From the NCBI RefSeq assembly GCF_900114715.1, contig NZ_FOTY01000021.1:1-51612 (forward strand): a DNA stretch of 51,612 nt. Reading direction: 5' to 3'. Of this stretch, positions 1-7,913 are shown piece by piece. Both the position numbers and the translations under genes were made by a program. The notes beneath the pieces were generated by a model. The model was not told the DNA's origin, did no database searches, and saw only the letters and a list, made by a program, of their open reading frames with translations. The DNA comes from Salibacterium qingdaonense (GTDB taxonomy: Bacteria; Bacillota; Bacilli; Bacillales; Marinococcaceae). Position 1 is the stretch's first letter; every line of letters begins with the position of its first letter.

Positions 1-282
1 ACATCCGACAACGGTTCCGAATTCAGCGAACTTACCGAAGCCGTTGACTGTGATCAGGTTAGCGTCTATTATACGCACCCCTATACTTCCAGTGAGAGAG
101 GCACGAACGAACGCCATAACGGATTGATCCGACGGTTTATACCCAAAGGACAATCCATCGATGACCTGGACGATACCGTCATTGCCTATGTGGAGAATTG
201 GTGCAACACCCTCCCCCGTAAAATACTGGGATACCAGTCTCCTAACGACCGATTCGAACAGGGGTTGGCATCTGTTCTTTAG
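1..282 (+). CDS. IS30-family transposase, C-terminal fragment (cut by window edge)
   Basis: An open frame from base 1 to a TAG at 280-282 gives 93 residues of the catalytic C-terminus of an IS30-family DDE transposase. The second catalytic Asp is in SDNGSEF (residue 3) and the third acid is the Glu of GTNERHNG (residue 37). The 33 intervening residues match the D-33-E spacing of the family. The typical RRFIPKG segment follows. The N-terminal DNA-binding part and first Asp lie left of the window, so intactness cannot be judged. The frame is open with no internal stop. Confidence 0.9.
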   Translation, partial: TSDNGSEFSELTEAVDCDQVSVYYTHPYTSSERGTNERHNGLIRRFIPKGQSIDDLDDTVIAYVENWCNTLPRKILGYQSPNDRFEQGLASVL

Positions 283-340
283 TTACAAATAATGGAATTG
301 AGGTGGTTGTTGCATTTATTATTGCAATCTAAGGTTGAAA
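283..340. mobile_element. Probable right end of the IS30-type element
   Basis: The AT-rich stretch just after the transposase stop contains GGTGGTTGTTGC followed by TTATTATTGCAATCTAA. This is the expected place for the right terminal inverted repeat of an IS30-family element. The left end is outside the window, so the exact boundary and target duplication cannot be fixed. Confidence 0.45.
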
Positions 341-525
341 AATAGTTGAACATTATGTGAAAAAATGAATTGACTGACATACAGAATATTTGAAATAATT
401 TGTACTATAACAACATAAAAAGTGAGGTTGAACAGCACGCCTGTTGATTTACCATATAAAGGAATGGGAAAGGGTTCTATGAGGAGGATGCATCTGTGAT
501 CAAAGCATGTATCCCCCCCTTCTTT

Positions 526-651
526 TTCGTTGGACGGAGCCGTCTGCCCGACTCCAGCGGGAGAAGCGTCAGCCGAAGATCACCGGGTGATTTCCCCGGT
601 AGCTGAGGCGACGCCCGCGGAAAGCGGGCAGGAAAGGCGGAGTCCAACGAA
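526..651. repeat. Palindromic intergenic repeat element (REP-like, about 126 bp)
   Basis: The element is bounded by perfect 10-bp inverted arms, TTCGTTGGAC (526-535) and GTCCAACGAA (642-651). It contains a GC-rich hairpin GCCCGC-N5-GCGGGC (613-629) and a second region of complementary CTGCCCG / CGGGCAG type. It is much more GC-rich than the flanking AT-rich DNA. The arrangement resembles dispersed palindromic repeats of other Bacillaceae genomes, from recall. An open frame crosses it but has no SD, so it is taken as non-coding. The rest of 341-739 shows no gene. Confidence 0.6.
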
Positions 652-739
652 ACGCTTCCTATATTTGGATAATCAACAGCCGTGGTTGAACAGGTCATAT
701 TACCCGCCTCACAGAGTATCCTGCAGGAAAGGAAGGAGG

Positions 740-928
740 ATGGCGATGGGGATTCTTATTGGATTCTGGATCCTTGCCATTGCGGCAATTATCGGTATGC
801 TGAAATGGAAGAAACCGCTGCTTCTGGCTGTACCATTTGCTGCTATGGGCCTGTATGTAGCTGTTCAAATTATTATGGTACCGCTCCCGTTATGGGAAAC
901 GATTGAGATGATCATAGGGATGCGGTAA
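740..928 (+). CDS. Small two-helix membrane protein upstream of symporter genes
   Basis: A 62-residue protein whose ATG is preceded by GGAAGGAGG. The longer frame running upstream crosses a palindromic repeat and has no SD, so this start is preferred. Two hydrophobic segments (about residues 3-20 and 28-48) flank a short KWKK loop, suggesting a hairpin inner-membrane protein. No family was recognised. It lies about 110 bp upstream of the two symporter genes in the same direction and may be cotranscribed with them, but no direct role is shown. Confidence 0.65.
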   Translation: MAMGILIGFWILAIAAIIGMLKWKKPLLLAVPFAAMGLYVAVQIIMVPLPLWETIEMIIGMR

Positions 929-1037
929 AAGGCAGAGAAATTTTGAAAGCGATTACATAACAAAGGGGGTGGCAGGGTTGTCTTCAGGAGTAACCATCCA
1001 TTCAGCACGCGGGACATACTAAACGGAGGTGGATACG

Positions 1038-1340
1038 TTGCGGAAAGTAGATAAGAAGACAGCAGAGGCATATTTTCGGATGCGCACAAGATTAATTATT
1101 ATCTTTTTGAGTATAGGTTTTGTCGTATCGTTTGGTGTAGCGGCATTTGCGGAATTCTTTTCCCAATTCAAGTTTCTAGGTGTGGAATTTCACTATTATA
1201 TGGGGTCGCAGGGAGCAGTCATTGTCTTTATTCTATGCCTGTTTTTGAATGCCATATTCAGTGACCGGATTGACAAAAAGTATGGGATCGATGACACAGC
1301 AAACGCTGCTGTCAGTGACCAGAAACATACGCAGGAATAA
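1038..1340 (+). CDS. Sodium/substrate symporter small subunit (DUF4212 family)
   Basis: A 100-residue protein with two transmembrane helices (about 17-42 and 53-75). It ends in NAIFSDRIDKKYG, the conserved tail of the DUF4212 small subunit that partners an SSS-type transporter. The start is read as TTG at 1038 because GGAGGT (1025-1030) lies 7 bases upstream; the in-frame GTG at 1029 overlaps that SD. The large subunit starts 36 bp downstream with its own SD, as is usual for the pair. In this family the small subunit acts together with the large one in the inner membrane. The substrate, probably a small organic acid, cannot be fixed from sequence. Confidence 0.85.
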   Translation: MRKVDKKTAEAYFRMRTRLIIIFLSIGFVVSFGVAAFAEFFSQFKFLGVEFHYYMGSQGAVIVFILCLFLNAIFSDRIDKKYGIDDTANAAVSDQKHTQE

Positions 1341-1376
1341 AACGCGTCACGTTATAGAAGAGAGGGGAATGAATAG

Positions 1377-3041
1377 ATGGATTCGCAGATGCTTGTGTCC
1401 CTTGGACTGATTTTAGTTACGTTCGCCCTTTATATCGGTATCTCTATATATAACAGGGCGAGAGCAACATCGGATTTTTATGTCGCGAGCCGTGGTATTC
1501 CGCCAATGTGGAACGGTATGGCGATCGGCGGCGACTGGATGAGTGCTGCCTCCTTTATCGGGATGGCCGGAACGGTTATGGCTCTTGGCTACGATGGGCT
1601 GCCTTATATTATGGGCTGGACGGGAGGATTTCTGCTTCTCACGTTTCTGCTTGCTCCGCAGCTGCGCAAATACGGGAGGTTCACGGTGCCGGAATTTATC
1701 GGGGACCGGTTTGAAAGCAATACCGCCCGGTTAATTGCTGCAATTGCAACCGTTATTATCAGTTTCACTTACATTATCGGACAACTATCCGGTTCCGGTG
1801 TCGTCATAGGCAGGCTGTTTAACATACCCGCGGCATATGGAACGATGATCGGTGTTGTCATCATTGCTATCTATGCGACGCTTGGCGGGATGAAAGGGGT
1901 AACCTGGACGCAGGTCGCGCAATATATGATTCTGATTGTGGCTTATATCATTCCGATTATTTTTATGTCTTTTCAGGTAACCGGAGGTAATCCACTACCG
2001 TGGCTCACCTATGGTGAAATTGTTGATAAGATAGGGCAGATAGACCGGGAGCTCGGGTTATCGGAATACTTTGCTCCATTTACGGAGAGTGATAAAAGCC
2101 AGTTTCTTGCTCTGATGTTCACGTTAATGGTAGGTACCTCGGCACTGCCGCACGTTATCGTCCGCTTTTTTACTGTCAGCACGATGAAAGCGGCGCGCTG
2201 GAGCGGAGCCTTTGCCCTGCTCTTTATCGGCATTCTTTATTTGTCAGCCCCAGCTTACGCGGCATTTTCCCGTTTCATTCTGATGACGCAGGTAGCCGGC
2301 AGTCCGATGGATGAGCTGCCCGCCTGGACCCAAAGCTGGATGGACACCGGTCTCCTAAAGACGGCCGATCAGAACGGAGACGGCATTCTGCAGTGGACCG
2401 AACTCTCTGTAGGGGAGGATATCGTTGTGATGGCGACGCCGGAGATCGCCCAGCTCGGATTGTTTGTCATCGGTCTCGTTGCCGCCGGCGCGATGGCGGC
2501 TGCGCTATCGACAGCAGGGGGGCTTTTGATTACCATTTCCTCTTCCTTTGCTCATGATATCTATTACCGCTTGATCAAGCCGGATGCATCGGATGCAAAA
2601 AGACTCTTGGCAGGACGGATTGCGATTGTCCTTTCGACTGTCATTGCCGGACTTGTGGCACTGGATCCGCCGGGTGTGATTACCCAGATTGTAGCGTGGG
2701 CCTTCGCGCTTGCGGGTGGAACATTCTTCCCGGTTCTGTTTCTCGGGATATGGTGGAAGCGGATGAACACTCAAGGGGCTATTGCAGGAATGCTGGCAGG
2801 ACTGGGGTGTACCCTCGCTTACATTTTCCTTGCGATGAGCGGCATCACCCTTTTGGGGATTCAGGACACCGGTGCCGGTCTTATCGGGGTGCCGATTAAC
2901 TTCCTCGTCTGTATTCTTGTATCTAAAAACACCCCTGCACCACCGCAGCACCTGCAGGACGATGTCATCGATCTGCGTTACCCCGAACAGATGACATACA
3001 AAGACGGGGAAGTATGGATCAATGATGGAACACAAAACTAA
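1377..3041 (+). CDS. Sodium:solute symporter large subunit (VC_2705-type, acetate-like)
   Basis: A 554-residue multi-pass membrane protein of the solute:sodium symporter (SSS) family. It carries the N-terminal DFYVASRGIPP and GGDWMSAASFIGMAG motifs and the GTSALPHVIVRFF and AAALSTAGGLL motifs of the acetate/organic-acid branch that pairs with DUF4212. Length fits the subfamily. Residues 331-342 (DQNGDGILQWTE) form a canonical EF-hand calcium loop inside an extramembrane insertion, and similar insertions are known in this subfamily. ATG is preceded by AGAGGGGA. A strong terminator follows at 3110. It would import a carboxylate with Na+. Annotation as actP would be over-specific. Confidence 0.9.
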   Translation: MDSQMLVSLGLILVTFALYIGISIYNRARATSDFYVASRGIPPMWNGMAIGGDWMSAASFIGMAGTVMALGYDGLPYIMGWTGGFLLLTFLLAPQLRKYGRFTVPEFIGDRFESNTARLIAAIATVIISFTYIIGQLSGSGVVIGRLFNIPAAYGTMIGVVIIAIYATLGGMKGVTWTQVAQYMILIVAYIIPIIFMSFQVTGGNPLPWLTYGEIVDKIGQIDRELGLSEYFAPFTESDKSQFLALMFTLMVGTSALPHVIVRFFTVSTMKAARWSGAFALLFIGILYLSAPAYAAFSRFILMTQVAGSPMDELPAWTQSWMDTGLLKTADQNGDGILQWTELSVGEDIVVMATPEIAQLGLFVIGLVAAGAMAAALSTAGGLLITISSSFAHDIYYRLIKPDASDAKRLLAGRIAIVLSTVIAGLVALDPPGVITQIVAWAFALAGGTFFPVLFLGIWWKRMNTQGAIAGMLAGLGCTLAYIFLAMSGITLLGIQDTGAGLIGVPINFLVCILVSKNTPAPPQHLQDDVIDLRYPEQMTYKDGEVWINDGTQN

Positions 3042-3109
3042 AACCTGAATCGTACAGCGTATGGAGGAAAGAGTCCGGGACAATAGAAGACCGATCTACT
3101 GATTATCCA

Positions 3110-3166
3110 GGAGATGGAACAAGCAGCTGCGCTCCGGCATGCTGTTCCATCTCCCGGATTTTTTTG
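3110..3166 (+). terminator. Rho-independent terminator after the symporter genes
   Basis: A 12-bp perfect stem, GGAGATGGAACA (3110-3121) with TGTTCCATCTCC (3143-3154), followed by a run of seven T (about 3159-3165). Confidence 0.85.
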
Positions 3167-3617
3167 ATTGGAAATTTGTCCGTCAGGCAGCAACAGGTTC
3201 GTTTGTCTTTCGTCCATCAGCAGATCAGCACCTGAACCTTAACCTAGTGAGCCCTCTTTTCGTTCGTAACGGGTTTTGCCCCAGTCTGTTTTTTATTATT
3301 TCCCGGGAAATGATGTTTTTTATCATTGTTTGTCGGAGGGCTCGATGATTTTATGGACGAGCGCAGCACACGTGCCATGGATCTGTTTATGCAGCAGCCG
3401 GCATCCCTCCTCTTTTTTCGTGTTCTATCACACTGCATGCGTGTGATTTTCAAATATTCAGAATCGAATATCCGGTTGCAAACCCGCCGGATTCTAGTCC
3501 GTCCGCCGCATCTTCACCTCTCTTTAACCCTTGTCCTATCAGACTTTTTGGTATATCCGCCGCTCCTCTTTAATAAACTGTATTAATTCACCAAGATTGC
3601 AGTAGGAGGCGAGTGGT
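3167..3617. other. Intergenic region upstream of spoIIID, nothing recognised
   Basis: Several short open frames occur on both strands, but none has an SD or recognisable protein. The promoter of spoIIID must lie here. I could not identify a convincing sigma-E type site by eye. Confidence 0.5.
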
Positions 3618-3896
3618 GTGCATGATTACATCAAAGAGCGAACGATCAGGATGGCACGGTATGTTGTCGAAACGCGCAAGACAGTGCGGGTGATAGCAAA
3701 AGAATTCGGTGTTTCCAAGAGTACGGTCCATAAAGATTTAACCGAAAGGCTGGAAACAATTAACCCGGAACTTGCCGAAGAAGTGAAGTTTGTCCTGGAT
3801 TATCACAAATCCATTCGTCATCTGCGCGGCGGGGAAGCAACGCGCACGAAATATGAGAACGACCGGAAGAGTATCGAAACGGAACTCACCCTTTAG
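3618..3896 (+). CDS. spoIIID: Sporulation transcriptional regulator SpoIIID
   Basis: A 92-residue protein starting at GTG with AGGAGG 8 bases upstream. It matches SpoIIID along its length: HDYIKERT at the N-terminus, the helix-turn-helix around residues 23-45 (RVIAKEFGVSKSTVHKDL), and the C-terminal SIRHLRGGEAT. SpoIIID is the small DNA-binding protein that adjusts sigma-E and sigma-K dependent gene expression in the mother cell. The order spoIIID-mbl-flhO-flhP is that of Bacillus subtilis, which supports orthology. A regulator of this kind implies a spore-forming host. Confidence 0.97.
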   Translation: MHDYIKERTIRMARYVVETRKTVRVIAKEFGVSKSTVHKDLTERLETINPELAEEVKFVLDYHKSIRHLRGGEATRTKYENDRKSIETELTL

Positions 3897-4073
3897 TCAT
3901 TTGTTCAAAAGGCTGTCTGAAAAGAACAAGCTCCTCCATTTTTGGGCAGTCTTCGAAAAAACAAATCCCGAAGAAGGTCGAGGATATATTCCGCTTGCTG
4001 ATAAAATATGATAAAATCATACAATAGAGACTAACGTTTGATATAAAAGAGCATGGATTATCTCTTTAAATGG

Positions 4074-4079
4074 TATACT
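4074..4079 (+). promoter_or_regulatory. Possible extended -10 element for mbl
   Basis: TATACT at 4074-4079 is preceded by TGG (4071-4073), forming an extended -10 62 bp upstream of the mbl start. No good -35 hexamer lies at the usual distance, so the call is tentative. Confidence 0.35.
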
Positions 4080-4140
4080 AACGGATAAAGATGTCCATTT
4101 TTAAAGATCGGCTCAGAATCGACGAGGAGGAATATACGCC

Positions 4141-5145
4141 ATGTTTGGCAGGGATATCGGCATCGACTTGGGAACAGCAAACGTATTGATACATATTAAA
4201 GGGCAGGGCATTGTGCTGGATGAGCCTTCGGTCGTAGCCATGGACCGCAGGAGCGGAGATGTGATGGCTGTCGGAGAGGAAGCCTTCCGTATGGTGGGCC
4301 GCACCCCGGGGAATATTATCGCAACAAGACCGATGAAAGACGGCGTGATTGCAGACTTTGATCAGACGGAAGCCATGTTAAATCACTTCCTGGTAAAAGT
4401 GAACGCTAAAAGCATGATGTCCAAGCCCAGAATATTAATCTGCTGCCCGACCAATATTACATCTGTTGAGCAGAAAGCAATCATTGAAGCTGCCGAAAAA
4501 AGCGGCAGTAAGAATGTATTCATTGAAGAAGAACCGAAAGTGGCAGCGGTCGGCGCCGGCATGGATATTTTCCAGCCGAGCGGGAATATGGTTGTCGATA
4601 TCGGAGGCGGTACGACGGATGTCGCGGTCCTCTCGATGGGATCGGTGGTCACGGCGAATTCCATCAAAACAGCGGGAGATCAATTTGATCTGGATATATT
4701 GAATTATATCAAGAAGTCCTACAAGCTTCTGATCGGCGACCGCACCGCAGAAATGGTGAAAAAAGAGGTGGCAACAGTCGCCCCGAACGGAGCCAACCGT
4801 GAAATGGAGATCCGCGGACGGGATATGGTGAACGGCCTCCCGCGGACCATCACCATTAATTCACAGGAAATATACGAGGCGTTAACCGAATCGGTGAACC
4901 ACATTGTTCACGCGGCAAAAAATGTACTCGAACAGACGCCGCCGGAACTGTCAGCGGATATCATTGACCGCGGAGTGATTCTCACCGGCGGAGGCGCCCT
5001 TCTGCATGGTATAGATGAACTGCTCGGCGATGAACTCGGAGTACCGGTTATCATCGCGGAAGAACCAATGAATTGTGTGGCGAATGGAACAGGCATTATT
5101 CTCGAAAACCTCGACAAGATGGCAAACAAAAAAGTCAAGATCTAG
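4141..5145 (+). CDS. mbl: MreB-like rod-shape protein Mbl
   Basis: A 334-residue actin-like ATPase of the MreB/Mbl/MreBH family. N-terminal DIGIDLGTANVLIHIKG is the phosphate-1 loop. VDIGGGTTDVAVLS is the phosphate-2 region, and ILTGGGALLHGIDELL is the adenosine motif near the C-terminus. It polymerises under the membrane and guides lateral cell-wall synthesis. The position between spoIIID and flhO identifies it as Mbl rather than MreB. ATG is preceded by GAGGAGG. flhO starts 12 bp after the stop, so the two are very likely cotranscribed. Confidence 0.96.
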   Translation: MFGRDIGIDLGTANVLIHIKGQGIVLDEPSVVAMDRRSGDVMAVGEEAFRMVGRTPGNIIATRPMKDGVIADFDQTEAMLNHFLVKVNAKSMMSKPRILICCPTNITSVEQKAIIEAAEKSGSKNVFIEEEPKVAAVGAGMDIFQPSGNMVVDIGGGTTDVAVLSMGSVVTANSIKTAGDQFDLDILNYIKKSYKLLIGDRTAEMVKKEVATVAPNGANREMEIRGRDMVNGLPRTITINSQEIYEALTESVNHIVHAAKNVLEQTPPELSADIIDRGVILTGGGALLHGIDELLGDELGVPVIIAEEPMNCVANGTGIILENLDKMANKKVKI

Positions 5146-5157
5146 AAAGGAGTTCGA

Positions 5158-5991
5158 ATGATGCTGAGAGGTTTTTACGGCGCAGCGTCCGGCATGCTCG
5201 CCCAGCAGCGGAATACACAAATGCTTTCTGAAAATTTGTCGAACCTTAATACTCCCGGATTTAAAGCAGATCAGGGGTCAAACCGCACATTTCCGGAAAT
5301 GTTAGTCCAGGCTCAGAATGCAGGCAGTACGCCCGGCAGCCGTCCTGCTCCGATTGGGGAGCTTGCAACAGGTGTTTATATGCAGGAGCGGACTCCAAAC
5401 TTCAGTCAGGGTGATCTCCGTGAGACCGGCAATACAACGGATGCTGCTATCTGGCAGGGCGAAATGCCTGAAGGGGAAGACGGGGAGCAGGGATCATTGT
5501 TTTTCACAGTATCCAATGCCGACGGGGAAGAACGTTACACCCGAAATGGTAATTGGACGGTAGACGGCGAAGGTTTTCTGACGACAAGTCAGGGTCATTA
5601 TGTGCTGGGAGAAGACGGCGGTCCCATTGAAGTTGGTAATGAGAATTTCAACATCAATGAAAATGGGGTTATCACGGATGAAGACGGAGCAGAAGCCGGT
5701 CAGTTGGGTGTAGCCTACGCGGAGAATGCCAATGACATGGTGAAAGAAGACAGCGGTATTCTCCGTCTTGAAGCAGAGGACGGGGCAGAGGCGCTTCCAA
5801 CCGCAATAGGAGCAGATGGAGTCGGCTATACGATAAGCCAGGGCTCTCTGGAACGTTCCAACGTGGATCCAGGGCAGACGATGACAGAACTTATGAATTC
5901 CTACCGTATATTCGAATCCAACCAACGCATGCTGCGGACCTATGACCAAAGCATGCAGCGCGCGGCAAATGAAATCGGAAGTCTGAGATAA
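5158..5991 (+). CDS. flhO: Flagellar hook-basal body rod protein FlhO
   Basis: A 277-residue protein of the FlgG/FlgF-like rod family. The N-terminal rod motif (MLRGFYGAASGMLAQQRNTQ, then LSENLSNLNTPGFKAD) and the C-terminal coil (SNVDPGQTMTELMNSYRIFESNQRMLRTYDQSM) are the conserved regions that pair in the axial structure. The central part is acidic and variable. FlhO and FlhP are the distal-rod proteins of Bacillus flagella. An SD (AAAGGAG) precedes two adjacent ATG codons at 5158 and 5161; either could start. It lies between mbl and flhP, as in B. subtilis. Confidence 0.93.
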   Translation: MMLRGFYGAASGMLAQQRNTQMLSENLSNLNTPGFKADQGSNRTFPEMLVQAQNAGSTPGSRPAPIGELATGVYMQERTPNFSQGDLRETGNTTDAAIWQGEMPEGEDGEQGSLFFTVSNADGEERYTRNGNWTVDGEGFLTTSQGHYVLGEDGGPIEVGNENFNINENGVITDEDGAEAGQLGVAYAENANDMVKEDSGILRLEAEDGAEALPTAIGADGVGYTISQGSLERSNVDPGQTMTELMNSYRIFESNQRMLRTYDQSMQRAANEIGSLR

Positions 5992-6015
5992 ACGGGTTGA
6001 AGGGAGAGAGGCACT

Positions 6016-6858
6016 ATGTACGGATCGGTATTGTCCTCGGCCAATACGATGGGGCAGCTGCAGCAAAAGCTTAACGGTATTTCCAGCAATCTTTCAAACA
6101 GTAATACGACCGGTTATAAGCGGAGTGAAACCACGTTTTCAGATATGCTTTATCAACAGACGAACAACCTGCAGGATGAGCGTAATGAAGCCGGCCGTCT
6201 GACACCGGCCGGTCTGCGCACCGGGTCTGGAGCAGGAGTTGCCCAGACTGCTCTCCGGATGGAACAGGGCCCGATTGAGAACACCGATCGTGAACTGGAC
6301 TTTGCGATTACGGAAAAAGATCAGTTTTTCCAGGTGGAATCAATGACAGGCGGAGATCCGGAAACGCAGTATACACGGGATGGTTCGTTTTACCTGTCGG
6401 AGAATCCGGAAGAGCCGGACGGATGGACACTTGTTAATAATCAGGGCGATTATCTTCTTGGAGCAGATGGGGAAAGAATGGATGTTCCGGCTGGAGCAGG
6501 AAGCTTTACCCTTCAGGAAGACGGAACCCTTGAGGCGGTAAATCAGGCAGGAGAAGAGATTGAAATCGGTGAGATGGAACTGGCCCGCATTACCAAGCCG
6601 CAGCTTCTCGACCGGGTGAATGGCAACAACTACGCCCTGCCGGACCTTGGGGAACTTGGACTGGAAGAGGCTGATGTGCTGGAGTTTATACCGGGAGCTG
6701 AAGAAGCGGTGAAACAGGGATCGCTTGAGCAGTCTAATGTTGACGTCGGCCAGGCCATGACGGATATGATGACCACGCAGCGTCAGTATTCTTTCAACGC
6801 ACGTGCGATTTCGCAGGGAGACCAGATGATGGGTCTCATTAACAGCCTGCGCGGCTGA
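6016..6858 (+). CDS. flhP: Flagellar hook-basal body rod protein FlhP
   Basis: A 280-residue paralogue of the preceding protein, with the same architecture: an N-terminal helix ending in ISSNLSNSNTTGYKRSE, a variable acidic centre and a C-terminal coil (QSNVDVGQAMTDMMTTQRQYSFNARAISQGDQMM). It is predicted to be exported by the flagellar type III apparatus and assembled in the rod. Starts with ATG after GAAGGGAGAGAGG. The tandem pair with flhO fixes the identity. Confidence 0.93.
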   Translation: MYGSVLSSANTMGQLQQKLNGISSNLSNSNTTGYKRSETTFSDMLYQQTNNLQDERNEAGRLTPAGLRTGSGAGVAQTALRMEQGPIENTDRELDFAITEKDQFFQVESMTGGDPETQYTRDGSFYLSENPEEPDGWTLVNNQGDYLLGADGERMDVPAGAGSFTLQEDGTLEAVNQAGEEIEIGEMELARITKPQLLDRVNGNNYALPDLGELGLEEADVLEFIPGAEEAVKQGSLEQSNVDVGQAMTDMMTTQRQYSFNARAISQGDQMMGLINSLRG

Positions 6859-6901
6859 TAGGAAGCCGCGCATGGAAGTATAATGTTACGGAGTTAAAAT
6901 C

Positions 6902-7189
6902 ATGAGTTATAATGAAGATACAACACAAAGTCAATCCAGGCAGGAACGAAGGCTGGAAAAGGAGCAGGAGGAAAAGAATGCTGCCAGTACCTCCAAGAAG
7001 GAGCGCCGAAAGGAACGCATCCGGATGGTTCCGATTTGGGCCAGACTTCTGATTGTTCTTGCTGTTCTCATTCTAAGCCTGCTTGGCGGACTTGTCACAG
7101 GGTATGCCATCGTAGGAGAAGGAAACGGCCTCGAAGTGCTTAGATGGAGCAGTTGGGAACGGATGTTTGAATTTATCCAGGGAGATTAA
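6902..7189 (+). CDS. EpuA-like small membrane protein (annotated as RNA polymerase beta subunit family)
   Basis: A 95-residue protein. The N-terminal 45 residues are charged and Gln/Glu/Lys-rich. A short basic stretch (ERIRMVPIWARLL) is followed by one transmembrane helix (about 49-70) and a short exterior tail ending in FEFIQGD. The IRMVPIWARLL...GYAIVG core is that of the EpuA family, which databases misleadingly name 'DNA-directed RNA polymerase subunit beta'. Function is unknown. It sits between flhP and fabZ in one direction, with an SD-like ACGGAG before ATG. Confidence 0.75.
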   Translation: MSYNEDTTQSQSRQERRLEKEQEEKNAASTSKKERRKERIRMVPIWARLLIVLAVLILSLLGGLVTGYAIVGEGNGLEVLRWSSWERMFEFIQGD

Positions 7190-7243
7190 TCTCCTGCCTT
7201 GGATTGTAAAATATTTCTAAGTACAGCCGGCAAGGAGGAAGAC

Positions 7244-7678
7244 ATGCTCTCCAGTGAAGAAATCAAAGAAATCATCCCGCACCGCTACCCGTTTCTTTTG
7301 GTAGACCGGATTACGGAGCTGCAGGAAGGGGAGCGGGCAGTCGGGTTCAAAAACGTATCAGCGAATGAAGAATTTTTCAACGGCCATTTTCCGGATTACC
7401 CTGTGATGCCGGGAGTGTTGATTATCGAAGCACTGGCACAGACCGGTGCGGTTGCTATTTTGAAAAAAGAAGAAAACCAGGGAAAGCTGGCTTTTTTTGC
7501 AGGTGTAGAGAACTGCCGCTTTAAATCCCAGGTCAAACCCGGAGACCAGCTCGTTCTTGAAACAGAAATCACCAGATTACGTGGAAAGATTGGAAAAGGA
7601 AAAGGCACGGCAAAAGTCGACGACACCGTTGTCTGTGAGTTGGATTTGATGTTTGCTATTCAGGATCCGGAAGAGTAA
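7244..7678 (+). CDS. fabZ: 3-hydroxyacyl-[acyl-carrier-protein] dehydratase FabZ
   Basis: A 144-residue hot-dog fold dehydratase of type II fatty acid synthesis, removing water from 3-hydroxyacyl-ACP. Catalytic His48 is in [12 protein letters not shown] and catalytic Glu62 in IIEALAQ. The N-terminal [14 protein letters not shown] is characteristic. The frame is open further upstream, but ATG at 7244 has AAGGAGGAA at optimal spacing and gives the usual family length. It is cytosolic and acts in the elongation cycle. It belongs to the mbl-flhO-flhP run and is followed by a small membrane gene and a terminator. Confidence 0.96.
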   Translation: MLSSEEIKEIIPHRYPFLLVDRITELQEGERAVGFKNVSANEEFFNGHFPDYPVMPGVLIIEALAQTGAVAILKKEENQGKLAFFAGVENCRFKSQVKPGDQLVLETEITRLRGKIGKGKGTAKVDDTVVCELDLMFAIQDPEE

Positions 7679-7692
7679 AGGAGGTCCTTATT

Positions 7693-7866
7693 GTGAAAGC
7701 AGTATGGATTGGAGCCGCCGTGCTGGTCGTCGTTACCCTCGCAGCCTCTATGATTGGAACAACGACAAAGCTTGGCAATATCATAGGACCGGTTGTGGGG
7801 AGCATCGTGACCAGTGCGATACTTATTGGACTCATTACATGGGAAAACAAAAAAGAGCTGTCCTGA
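7693..7866 (+). CDS. Small membrane protein at the end of the fabZ operon
   Basis: A 57-residue protein starting at GTG (7693) after AAAGGAGGT, too short for routine ORF finding. Residues 4-20 and 29-50 are hydrophobic, giving two predicted membrane helices, with a charged WENKKELS end. Its TGA lies in the loop of the terminator hairpin. It starts 14 bp after the fabZ stop, so it is the last gene of the operon. No family was recognised. Confidence 0.7.
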   Translation: MKAVWIGAAVLVVVTLAASMIGTTTKLGNIIGPVVGSIVTSAILIGLITWENKKELS

Positions 7867-7886
7867 CGAGGACAGCTCTTTTTTTG
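7851..7886 (+). terminator. Terminator of the mbl-fabZ operon
   Basis: Perfect 10-bp stem AGAGCTGTCC (7854-7863) / GGACAGCTCT (7870-7879) followed by a T run. The loop contains the stop codon of the small upstream gene. Confidence 0.9.
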
Positions 7887-7913
7887 GATAGCGTGTGGAG
7901 AAGAAAGAGCGGT

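Noticed and set aside
530-739. N-terminal extension of the small membrane protein at 740
   Set aside because: It translates a palindromic repeat element and has no SD, while ATG 740 has GGAAGGAGG.
3901-3929. TTGTTC/GAACAA inverted repeat after spoIIID as terminator or LexA site
   Set aside because: Arms are only 6 bp with a 17-base gap and no T run, and the spacing does not match a LexA box.
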